Origin: Leptofilum sp050292445
Lineage (GTDB): Bacteria; Chloroflexota; Anaerolineae; Promineifilales; Promineifilaceae
DNA length: 5,765 bases
Assembly: GCA_050292445.1 (NCBI GenBank)
Contig: JBNKLQ010000341.1
Span: forward strand, 1-5,765
Direction: 5' to 3'
The notes beneath the pieces are model-generated. The model was not told the DNA's origin, made no database searches, and was given only the letters and a program-made list of their open reading frames with translations. The position numbers were made by a program, and so were the translations under genes. Shown here piece by piece: positions 1 to 4,952 of this stretch (its first letter is position 1; each line of letters starts with the position of its first letter).

Positions 1-50
1 CCTTCATCAGAAATCAGTTCAAAATCGGGAGCCATCTCACCAACAGTCAT
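1..50 (-). CDS. Peroxiredoxin-like protein, N-terminal fragment (gene continues past the left edge)
   Basis: Only the first 16 complete codons lie in the window, read leftwards from ATG at 50-48, giving MTVGEMAPDFELISDE. The pattern V-G-x-x-A-P-D-F-x-L is the characteristic N-terminus of thioredoxin-fold peroxiredoxins (AhpC/TSA and Bcp type), where it forms the first strand ahead of the peroxidatic cysteine. Those enzymes reduce hydrogen peroxide and organic peroxides in the cytoplasm with thiol donors. The start is well supported: AAAGGAG (complement of 57-63) sits 6 bases before the ATG. The catalytic cysteine lies outside the window, so the subfamily cannot be decided. A TlpA/ResA-like thioredoxin is a possible alternative, since the APDF motif is shared. 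The gene is divergent from the membrane protein at 373 and probably unrelated to the NTPase cluster. Confidence 0.68.
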   Translation of the reverse strand, partial: MTVGEMAPDFELISDE

Positions 51-56
51 GTTTTT

Positions 57-63
57 CTCCTTT
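57..63 (-). promoter_or_regulatory. Shine-Dalgarno site of the peroxiredoxin-like gene
   Basis: AAAGGAG on the minus strand, 6 bases before the ATG at 50-48. It is the strongest ribosome-binding site in the window and fixes the start of the partial gene at the left edge. Confidence 0.75.
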
Positions 64-72
64 AAGAATAGG

Positions 73-109
73 ACGCTGATTAACGCTGATGAACGCAGAT
101 AAAAATCTG
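73..109. repeat. 10-bp-period short repeat with terminal hairpin
   Basis: Three near-copies of ACGCTGAT start at 73, 83 and 93; the third is ACGCAGAT. The period is exactly 10 bases, with two-base spacers TA and GA. The last copy runs into CAGAT-AAAA-ATCTG (96-109), a perfect 5-bp stem with a 4-base loop. The array lies in the leader region of the peroxiredoxin-like gene. No uridine tract follows the hairpin, so it is not a classical terminator on either strand. Function is unknown; from memory, similar iterated words are common between genes in environmental bacterial genomes. Confidence 0.6.
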
Positions 110-280
110 AATCATCAACACAATCGGCTGATTTTAATCATTCATACAAATGTCTGAGTTGGATTTTACCGAGATTGTCGGCTTGTTCCCACCTGGTTTA
201 AAGATTTGCTAACTTGCCGGGAACTTTTGGCGGATTGGGATCGTTTTAGAGGCACAGCGTCAGGAAGCCGTTAGACGGCC

Positions 281-342
281 GTTTCCCAACCATCGAGCAA
301 CACCAATGCGAAAACGCGTAGGCTGTAAATAGTTAGGGAAAC
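281..342 (+). promoter_or_regulatory. Possible leader hairpin upstream of the small membrane protein
   Basis: GTTTCCC at 281-287 is the exact reverse complement of GGGAAAC at 336-342. The inner flanks AC/GT extend the pairing across a small mismatch. The loop is about 48 bases and the right arm ends 31 bases before the preferred start codon at 373. It could be a folded 5' leader or a protein-binding dyad. A 7-bp match over this distance can arise by chance, so the call is weak. Confidence 0.25.
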
Positions 343-361
343 CGATTGACAATTTATTCTC

Positions 362-366
362 GGAGG
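362..366 (+). promoter_or_regulatory. Shine-Dalgarno site deciding the start of the membrane protein
   Basis: GGAGG at 362-366 is followed by two adjacent in-frame ATG codons at 370 and 373. Spacing to 370 is only 3 bases; spacing to 373 is 6 bases, which favours 373. A longer reading from TTG at 346 would place this site inside the coding sequence and is unlikely. Confidence 0.65.
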
Positions 367-372
367 TTCATG

Positions 373-687
373 ATGCCAACACTTTATATGATTATCTGGT
401 CTTTTATCATCGTTGCTGCTTTTTCTGCCTGGCGGCTGCAAACCTGGAATCAACGCATTTTAGTAACGGCCGTTACCTTGCTAGTGTTGTTCATGAGCCA
501 ATCCCTCTTTCTTTCTTTGGCTACCAGTGCCGGACTCAATCCCAGCGACGCCTTGTTGGCTCCCGAACAATTTTTGCAAAGCGGTCCGTTTGGCTGGCTG
601 GCGCTGCTGGTGATGCCCTGCGGCTGGCTAGGGCCGTTTGTTGGTTTTAATTTAATTCAACGATTCCAAGGAGAGAACTACCAGTAG
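373..687 (+). CDS. Small membrane protein with three predicted transmembrane helices
   Basis: The 104-residue product is mostly hydrophobic. Likely membrane segments are residues 3-20 (Tyr/Ile/Val/Ala-rich), 29-51 and about 72-96. A short charged patch around 21-28 (RLQTWNQR) separates helices 1 and 2, and a polar stretch with N-P-S-D at 56-59 separates helices 2 and 3. There is no cleavable signal peptide and no recognised motif or catalytic residue, so I do not assign a function. The start at 373 is chosen from the GGAGG site. The gene ends CAG-TAG, and its last five bases already belong to the iterated CAGT array that follows. It converges on the TPR gene and has no evident link to the NTPase row. 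Codons 473-486 contain the 14-bp perfect palindrome GTAACGGCCGTTAC, read as V-T-A-V-T. Confidence 0.7.
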   Translation: MPTLYMIIWSFIIVAAFSAWRLQTWNQRILVTAVTLLVLFMSQSLFLSLATSAGLNPSDALLAPEQFLQSGPFGWLALLVMPCGWLGPFVGFNLIQRFQGENYQ

Positions 688-757
688 GTCAGTATTCAGT
701 CATCAGTAGGTCAGTGGCCGGTAAACTGAATACTGACACACTGATGACTGTTTACTG
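682..757. repeat. Inverted array of iterated CAGT/ACTG words between convergent genes
   Basis: CAGT occurs at 682, 690, 697, 704 and 712; its complement ACTG occurs at 725, 732, 740, 747 and 754. Every step is 7 or 8 bases. Two perfect inverted pairs result: GTCAGTATTCAGT (688-700) with 725-737, and CAGTCATCAGT (697-707) with 740-750. The left arms overlap, so the two stems compete. The outermost words coincide with the CAG-T of both stop codons (CAG-TAG of the left gene, CAG-TAA of the TPR gene). Position between convergent 3' ends suggests a bidirectional terminator or a transcript-end stabiliser, but no uridine tract is present. Confidence 0.7.
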
Positions 758-1296
758 TCCGCCGAGGAGGCGGTTGGCGAAGCGCAGCAGCCATTTAAAA
801 ATTCGTTGAGGAAATGAGAGCCGGGGGCGGACCTGTAAGCTCTCTTCCATCCGCATGATGGCGGCCAGCCAGTGGCCCCGGCGGAGTTCCATCAGGCTCA
901 GGGCGCGTAGCACCTGGGCCTGGTTTTCTTTTTCATTACTTTGCGCAAATTGGGCGGCGGCATCGCTGTAATGACGAGCCGCTTCGGTATACTTTTTTTG
1001 CTGGGCGTAGATGTCGCCCAGGTTGCCCAGGGTTTGGGCGTGGCGGTTATGGTCGCCAATTTGGGCGAACAGTTGGGCAGCTTGATTGAGGGTGGTTACG
1101 GCCGAATCCATCTCCCCCTGCACCCGCAAAACAACTCCCATGTTGTTGAGCATTTCTGCCTGATTCCCTACATCCTCTTGTGCAGCAAAACCCGCCGCCG
1201 CTTGCTCAAATGCCGCCAACGCCTGCTTATGCTTGCCCTGCTGAAACAGGCGCATTCCTTCATCTTTTAGCTCTTGTGGGGAGGGGGATTGACTCA
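752..1296 (-). CDS. Small TPR-repeat protein
   Basis: The 181-residue protein is built of tetratricopeptide helices, which normally form a scaffold for protein-protein contacts in the cytoplasm. Four repeats can be traced: about residues 7-40 (GMRLFQQGKHKQALAAFEQA), 47-80 (NNMGVVLRVQGEMDSAV), 87-120 (GNLGDIYAQQKKYTEAARHY) and 127-158 (RALSLMELRRGHWLAAI). The last repeat is degenerate. The C-terminal 20 residues (RIFKWLLRFANRLL) form a basic, amphipathic stretch that could touch a membrane or a partner. ATG at 1296 gives MSQSPSP; a TTG three codons upstream is possible but unsupported. No good ribosome-binding site is visible. The gene follows the XRE gene on the same strand after 63 bases and may be cotranscribed with it. 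Its partner is unknown; the nearby NTPases are plausible candidates by location only. Confidence 0.85.
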
Positions 1297-1312
1297 TTTT
1301 GAGCAACTAGCC

Positions 1313-1361
1313 AATTACTTAATTACTCAATTACAGAATAGAAACTTGTAATTGGGTAATT
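1313..1361. repeat. Inverted array of iterated AATTACTn/GTAATTnn words
   Basis: AATTACTT, AATTACTC and AATTACAG follow each other at 1313, 1321 and 1329 with an exact 8-base period (the first copy is preceded by CC). After 12 bases the complement appears as GTAATTGG (1348) and GTAATTAG (1356), again with an 8-base period. The array fills most of the gap between the XRE and TPR genes, and its right edge runs into the XRE stop codon (TAA, complement of 1360-1362). It can fold as a hairpin on either strand and may separate or attenuate the two genes. Confidence 0.7.
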
Positions 1362-2022
1362 AGTAGGTGATCTCTAGTAGACTTTCGGCCACTTGCCGCA
1401 GCCGATCCACGTCCATCTCGCTCAGCTTTTTGGCGGTGTCCAGATAGCTGACGTTTACTGGATTAATCAAGAAGGCTTGCATGTCGGCTGGCATACGATT
1501 GAACTGTCGTTCCAACTTTTGCCTGGCTTCGTGCCGTCCTAGTGGCCCATGCAAATCATCTAGAAAATAGCTCACAGAAACGTCCAGATGACGACAGATT
1601 TGTTCCAGATGTAAATAAGGAATGGATTCTTCGCCCATTTCATATGATTTGAGCAGATCCTCTTCCATGTCCAGGGCTTCGGCCATATCGGTTAGCGATT
1701 CACGCTTGCGCAGACGCTGCTGGCTGAGCAAGACGCCAATCACCCGATGGCGCAGGGTAATAAGATTGGCAAAATCAATTTCGGCTTCCGTTTTGAGCGG
1801 TTCGCTGCCCCAAAAGTAGCCCATGGGGATGTTGAGATAAAGAGCAATGGCTTCTAACTGGGGGAGCGAAATAGGATACTCACCGGATTCGACGGCGCGG
1901 TAGTCGGCAGGTTTCAGGCTTAAAACGGCCGCACACTCTTTCTTGGTGCGTCCAAAATGCTCTCTGGCCTTTTGTACCAGTTCCCCCAACATTTTTGCGC
2001 GTTCTGCATTCAGTTCACTCAT
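1360..2022 (-). CDS. XRE-family regulator with two helix-turn-helix domains
   Basis: The 220-residue protein carries two Cro/CI-type HTH domains in tandem. The first spans about residues 13-72: a Q-K-A-R opening helix, TKKECAAVLSLKPADYRAVESG as the HTH, then SLPQLEAIALYLNIPMGYFWG. The second, about 94-155, has the same plan: SLTDMAEALDMEEDLLKSYEMG, then YLHLEQICRHLDVSVSYFLDD. The remaining tail (160-220) is charged and helical, possibly for oligomerisation. Such proteins bind operator DNA, usually as dimers. ATG at 2022 is the first good start; the upstream ribosome-binding site (GAGAG about 9 bases before) is weak. The gene lies upstream of the TPR gene and divergent from the NTPase row. Its promoter overlaps a GTAC dyad, so autoregulation and control of the NTPases are plausible. 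No metallopeptidase or sensor domain is visible. Confidence 0.88.
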   Translation of the reverse strand: MSELNAERAKMLGELVQKAREHFGRTKKECAAVLSLKPADYRAVESGEYPISLPQLEAIALYLNIPMGYFWGSEPLKTEAEIDFANLITLRHRVIGVLLSQQRLRKRESLTDMAEALDMEEDLLKSYEMGEESIPYLHLEQICRHLDVSVSYFLDDLHGPLGRHEARQKLERQFNRMPADMQAFLINPVNVSYLDTAKKLSEMDVDRLRQVAESLLEITY

Positions 2023-2062
2023 TGCTTTGTTCTCTCATAGATGGCATGGTAACAGTGGGAAG

Positions 2063-2091
2063 ATATTAACATAATTCAGTTTGCGGTACAA
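2063..2091 (-). promoter_or_regulatory. Candidate promoter of the XRE gene
   Basis: Read on the minus strand, TTGTAC (complement of 2086-2091) is followed after exactly 17 bases by TAATAT (complement of 2063-2068), preceded by TG as in an extended -10. Each hexamer is an imperfect match to sigma-70 consensus (TTG of -35; 4 of 6 in -10). Transcription would start near 2056, about 33 bases before the start codon. Confidence 0.4.
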
Positions 2092-2099
2092 CTGGTACA
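2085..2099. promoter_or_regulatory. Candidate operator in the divergent promoter region
   Basis: GGTACA-ACT-GGTACA is a 6-bp direct repeat with a 9-base step. Its two GTAC cores also make an imperfect dyad, GTAC-N5-GTAC (2086-2098). It overlaps the proposed -35 of the XRE gene and lies 17-31 bases upstream of the proposed -10 of the NTPase gene, so one bound protein could act on both sides. The XRE regulator encoded next door is the obvious candidate. This is an inference from position and symmetry. Confidence 0.35.
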
Positions 2100-2115
2100 C
2101 GGACGGCCGTCTTTC

Positions 2116-2124
2116 TGTTACAAT
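2116..2124 (+). promoter_or_regulatory. Candidate extended -10 promoter of the first NTPase gene
   Basis: TGTTACAAT matches the extended -10 form TGnTATAAT with one mismatch. No good -35 is seen 17 bases upstream, which extended -10 promoters can tolerate. Transcription would start near 2131, 25 bases before the preferred start codon at 2156. If so, the ATG at 2123 would lie upstream of the transcript and could not be the start. Confidence 0.4.
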
Positions 2125-2155
2125 GCAGGTCCAGTCCAGACAGGGTAGAAATTTG

Positions 2156-3454
2156 ATGATGCAGTACGAACCGTGGCCCTTTTTACCTGCAAATGCCTTC
2201 ACATCTGCGCAAATAGACCGTTGGTGGCAAGCATGTTTTTTACACACCGAGGCGATCCGGGATTTTACGGCCGTTTCTGGGTCTGCTATTCTGATGGGGG
2301 AAGCTGGCTCAGGAAAATCGGTGGCCTTACAAGCTTTGCTGCATGAAACGGCCGACTCCCTACTGCATGTTGCTTACCCCGTACAAAACTGGCCCCAAGG
2401 ACAGCGCCCGTGGCTGCCTGGACGCCACCATGTTAGCCAGCTAATGGCTGCTACGGCCAACGAAATTGTGCGGCTGCTCAACCAAGAACCCGAGCGTATG
2501 CAAAAGTGCCATGAACTGCTGCAAGAGTTCCTCGTCTGGCTGGTGCAGAAGCATTTGGGGCGGCGCACATTGGTGCGACTGCTCCAGCAGATAAATCGCG
2601 CCACCGCTGCCAATTTGCCCATCCCCCACAGAGATGACGTGGAAGATATTTACCCCAGCGACGAACATACCGCCGATGTGCGCGGCCAAATCGATGAATT
2701 GGCAGAGCTGGTGCAGGCGTTGGGGTTCGATGGCATTATGCTCACCATCGACCTGAACGAGCAAGAGGCGTCCCTAAGCGGGCAAGATTTAAGTGAGCTG
2801 TTCCGGCTGGACCTGCTGGAAAATCCGGGCGTGATGCTGCGGGCGGCGCTGCCCAAAAGTGTGGTGCTGCAAGCTCAAATTGAAAATCGGGTGGGTGGGC
2901 ACCTGCGCATCATCCCCATTTATTTATCGGGAGCAGACATTACGGAGCTGGTGCGGCGCTATTTGCAGATGGCGACGGGGGGCGAGGTGTCAAGATTAGA
3001 GGACTTGGCGGGAACGGCCGTTCTCAATCGCGCCAAAAAGGAACTCAATACGCTTTACACCGCCCCCACCATTGCCGGTTGGCTGCATTGGACCGAAACG
3101 ATTCTCACTCAATATTTGGCTCAGCCAAAACCAACACCGCTCACCGATGCCAAAGCCGTCACTCTGGCTTATTATCAACGGCATGTTCCTCTGCGGTTGG
3201 TGCCTGAGCAGATGGCCGTTTGGCGCGGCCCGCAACTGTTGTCGCTGGACCGGCAGCCGTTTGAACTGCTGCGCACCCTGTTTGAGCTGCAAGGTCAGCC
3301 CGCCCCGGATGCGCTGCTGCAAATTGCGGGTACACAGGCCAATTTAAACACGCTGATCGGCCGTATTCGCAAAATCATCGAACCCATCGCTAAAACCAAC
3401 ATTTATATCCACAACAGGCGGGATTTAGGCTACTGGCTGGAGAACTTTGCCTAG
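2156..3454 (+). CDS. P-loop NTPase with C-terminal OmpR/PhoB-type winged helix
   Basis: The product is 432 residues from ATG 2156. Residues about 40-300 form an AAA/STAND-like NTPase core: Walker A GEAGSGKS (48-55), a Walker B candidate GIMLTIDLNE (193-202), then a helical lid region (YLSGADITELVRRYLQ, 256-271). Residues about 352-430 look like the winged-helix DNA-binding domain of OmpR/PhoB response regulators: LSLDRQPFELLRTLF for the first strands and helix, NTLIGRIRKIIEP for the recognition-helix region, and IYIHNRRDLGYWLE matching the wing pattern t-x-R-G-x-G-Y-x-L. No receiver domain is present. It is probably an NTP-switched cytoplasmic transcription factor. Possible starts are ATG 2123 (443 residues) or ATG 2159; a start at TTG 2081 would run through the promoter. 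The ribosome-binding site is weak (AGGG at 2142-2145). It heads the NTPase row, 228 bases before the next gene. Confidence 0.82.
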   Translation: MMQYEPWPFLPANAFTSAQIDRWWQACFLHTEAIRDFTAVSGSAILMGEAGSGKSVALQALLHETADSLLHVAYPVQNWPQGQRPWLPGRHHVSQLMAATANEIVRLLNQEPERMQKCHELLQEFLVWLVQKHLGRRTLVRLLQQINRATAANLPIPHRDDVEDIYPSDEHTADVRGQIDELAELVQALGFDGIMLTIDLNEQEASLSGQDLSELFRLDLLENPGVMLRAALPKSVVLQAQIENRVGGHLRIIPIYLSGADITELVRRYLQMATGGEVSRLEDLAGTAVLNRAKKELNTLYTAPTIAGWLHWTETILTQYLAQPKPTPLTDAKAVTLAYYQRHVPLRLVPEQMAVWRGPQLLSLDRQPFELLRTLFELQGQPAPDALLQIAGTQANLNTLIGRIRKIIEPIAKTNIYIHNRRDLGYWLENFA

Positions 3455-3456
3455 GT

Positions 3457-3519
3457 GAGTTTGCGAGTAGCGAGTGGGCGAGTGATTCTCTACTTGCATA
3501 CCCGCAGACTCGCCTACTC
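3457..3519. repeat. Inverted array of iterated GAGT/ACTC words
   Basis: GAGT occurs at 3457, 3465, 3472 and 3480 (steps 8, 7, 8). The complement ACTC occurs at 3508 and 3516, with a degenerate ACTT at 3492, i.e. on the same 8-base register. The array begins two bases after the stop codon of the first NTPase gene. It can form a hairpin over the 3' end of that transcript and so may partly separate it from the downstream pair. No uridine tract follows. Confidence 0.62.
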
Positions 3520-3529
3520 CCTGCACCTC

Positions 3530-3552
3530 CTGTCAGATACATGTCAGATTCA
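3530..3552 (+). promoter_or_regulatory. 11-bp-period direct repeat resembling a Pho box
   Basis: TGTCAGATACA (3531-3541) is followed immediately by TGTCAGATTCA (3542-3552); they differ at one position. The first copy is preceded by C. Two TGTCA half-sites 11 bases apart are the hallmark of sites bound in tandem by OmpR/PhoB-type winged helices (the classical Pho box has C-TGTCA at this same period). The site lies 131 bases before the start of the second NTPase gene and just downstream of a gene that encodes such a domain. Binding is inferred. Chance origin from nearby word-iterated DNA is possible. Confidence 0.45.
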
Positions 3553-3579
3553 TGAGCCAGCGAGCTGATAAGCTAAGGG

Positions 3580-3615
3580 CAGGCGCGGTGAGTGGCTAAT
3601 CTGTGACTGCGCCTG
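3580..3615. repeat. Short inverted repeat in the spacer before the second NTPase
   Basis: CAGGCGC (3580-3586) pairs exactly with GCGCCTG (3609-3615) over a 22-base loop; AGCCAG (3555-3560) also matches CTGGCT (3613-3618). No uridine tract follows. It could be an operator or leader structure, and I cannot choose between them. The rest of the spacer to 3682 shows no convincing promoter. Confidence 0.3.
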
Positions 3616-3682
3616 GCTAGTACAGCACGTTTCGTAAAACCTGGAACATATTTCTGCAAAGCTGTGCTTTAGAGAACTTTTC

Positions 3683-4927
3683 ATGAGTGGCGATTTCGAG
3701 AAAAATCCAGAAGTTTCAGCACAAGCCATCCCCAAGGCAGACGAATTTGCGTCCCGTCGTGCCCGCTATTTGCTGGGCACATTGCGCCTGGAGCATGATC
3801 CTTTTTGCGCGCCCACGGCCGAATTAGAGCTGCAGATCAACCCCGCAGATTCCCCCTTCTTTTCTTATTTTATTGATCCGCCCTATCGGCTGACTGGAAC
3901 GCAGGTGCGTCGGCCATTGCTGGATCACCTGAAGGCACCGCAGCCGAGTTGTGTGTACGGGCAGGCGGGGACAGGGAAAACGGCCGTAAAAACCATGCTC
4001 GAAGCCGAATGCCGTGCCCTGCCGGAAAAAACGTTGGTGTTATCGCTGGGGTTGGGCAAAGGGGAACCGGTGCAGCTCGACGAAAGGTTGCTCTGGCAGC
4101 GACTTACCGAGGCGCTGGCAATTGATCTGTTTGTGCAGGTGATTGAGCAGTTTGACCGGCTGCAAAAAGTGCTGACGCCTAAAATGGTGCAATCGTTGAG
4201 CCATTTTTGGCAGACACAGATCCCCCAGTTTCGCCGCACGGTGAAGCGGGAATTACTGCGTGCTGAGGGCGAGACGGCCGATATTTCCACCTGGTGGCGC
4301 GTTTGGGATCGGCCGGTCATCCGCTACACGCCGCTGACGGCGGGGCGCAAGAAATTTATAGAGGCGATTCTGGAAACGGTAGCGGAGCAGCAGGGAAGCG
4401 GAAACGGCCGTTCCCAGTTCCAGGAAGGGTTAAAGCTTGCCCAAAAATGCCGCTATGAGCGCCTCTACCTGCTTATCGACGTGCCTGGCGGCACCCGACC
4501 CAACGAGCTGGATATTGCCGAACTGCTCCACTTTTTGTTTGACCTCACCGACTTTTCCCTACCGATTTATTACAAACTATTTTTCCCCCAATCGTTTCAA
4601 CCGGATGCCGAATACGTGTTTGTCGAAGAAAATATGACGCTGGAGTTGTTTACGGCCGTTCTTAACTGGAATCAACCTGAGCCATTTCAAAAGCTCATTG
4701 AGCAACGCTTTCGCACCGCCGAAGTTTGGATTCGTAACCTGAACACGATAATTGAAACGGCCGTTGTCGCCGAAATCAACAAATTATTGCAGCAGGAGGC
4801 CAACCAGTCGCCCCGCTTTTTGCTGCAAACCATCAGCCGCCTCATCGACAGCCACGCCAACCACGCGCCAGACATCTTCCTGATTACGCTGGATGATTGG
4901 CAGCGGATGGTGGCGAGGTGGGGGTAA
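3683..4927 (+). CDS. P-loop NTPase of unrecognised family (second of three)
   Basis: The product is 414 residues. An N-terminal lead (1-35) precedes L-x-x-D-P-F and a conserved-looking block SPFFSYFIDPPYRLTG (57-72), then Walker A GQAGTGKT (93-100). A long helical insert (about 130-250) follows, then the Walker B candidate RLYLLIDVPGG (260-270). The Asp is there but no acidic residue follows it, so hydrolysis may be weak. After that come LPIYYKLFFP (293-302) and a helical C-terminus ending in ITLDDWQRMV. The spacing from the Walker B Asp to the A-L-P/F-F-P motif is similar to the first NTPase (34 versus 36 residues), suggesting related cores. There is no winged helix, membrane segment or recognised effector domain. 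ATG 3683 is chosen, with a weak AGAGAA site before it. It is closely followed (25 bases) by the third NTPase, so the two are probably one operon. It is probably cytoplasmic; its partner and exact role are unknown. Confidence 0.78.
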   Translation: MSGDFEKNPEVSAQAIPKADEFASRRARYLLGTLRLEHDPFCAPTAELELQINPADSPFFSYFIDPPYRLTGTQVRRPLLDHLKAPQPSCVYGQAGTGKTAVKTMLEAECRALPEKTLVLSLGLGKGEPVQLDERLLWQRLTEALAIDLFVQVIEQFDRLQKVLTPKMVQSLSHFWQTQIPQFRRTVKRELLRAEGETADISTWWRVWDRPVIRYTPLTAGRKKFIEAILETVAEQQGSGNGRSQFQEGLKLAQKCRYERLYLLIDVPGGTRPNELDIAELLHFLFDLTDFSLPIYYKLFFPQSFQPDAEYVFVEENMTLELFTAVLNWNQPEPFQKLIEQRFRTAEVWIRNLNTIIETAVVAEINKLLQQEANQSPRFLLQTISRLIDSHANHAPDIFLITLDDWQRMVARWG

Positions 4928-4941
4928 GTTTAGCAGTTCGC

Positions 4942-4945
4942 AGGA
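4942..4945 (+). promoter_or_regulatory. Ribosome-binding site of the third NTPase
   Basis: AGGA lies 7 bases before ATG 4953 in the 25-base gap after the previous stop codon. It supports this start, and the short gap supports cotranscription of the second and third NTPases. Confidence 0.5.
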
Positions 4946-4952
4946 CACAACC

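Larger units (their letters stand above)
110..372. other. Gene-free divergent spacer
   Basis: Together with the repeat at 73-109 this forms the 322-base gap between two divergent genes. I find no convincing open reading frame, tRNA or other RNA gene in it. It holds one ACGGCCGT palindrome (275-282), a small stem GCCGT/ACGGC (267-271 with 275-279) and a longer inverted repeat (281-342) described separately. No clear sigma-70 promoter pair stands out for either flanking gene. Confidence 0.5.

Noticed and set aside
346..351. TTGACA, a perfect -35 hexamer just before the small membrane protein
   Set aside because: The matching -10 position would fall on the start codons at 370-375 and shows no TATAAT-like sequence. 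TTG at 346 as a translation start is also rejected because the GGAGG site would then be inside the gene.
271..453. Minus-strand open frame of 60 codons overlapping the leader and start of the membrane protein
   Set aside because: It is antisense to a better-supported gene with a good ribosome-binding site, and its protein shows no recognisable family features.
682..757. CRISPR array or insertion-sequence ends
   Set aside because: The repeated words are only 4-8 bases with 7-8-base steps and no unique spacers, and there is no transposase or target-site duplication.
2081..2155. Longer N-terminus of the first NTPase from TTG 2081 or ATG 2123
   Set aside because: It would run through the proposed operator and -10 element, and the extra residues look like translated promoter DNA. 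ATG 2123 remains possible if the promoter call is wrong.
2035..2247. Minus-strand open frame of 70 codons across the divergent promoter region
   Set aside because: It overlaps the start of the first NTPase and the promoter region, and its Cys/His-rich start is best explained as the complement of that gene.
3616..3682. Sigma-70 promoter directly before the second NTPase (CATATT at 3647-3652)
   Set aside because: The -10 matches only 4 of 6 positions and there is no acceptable -35 at 16-18 bases, so it is not reported as a feature.
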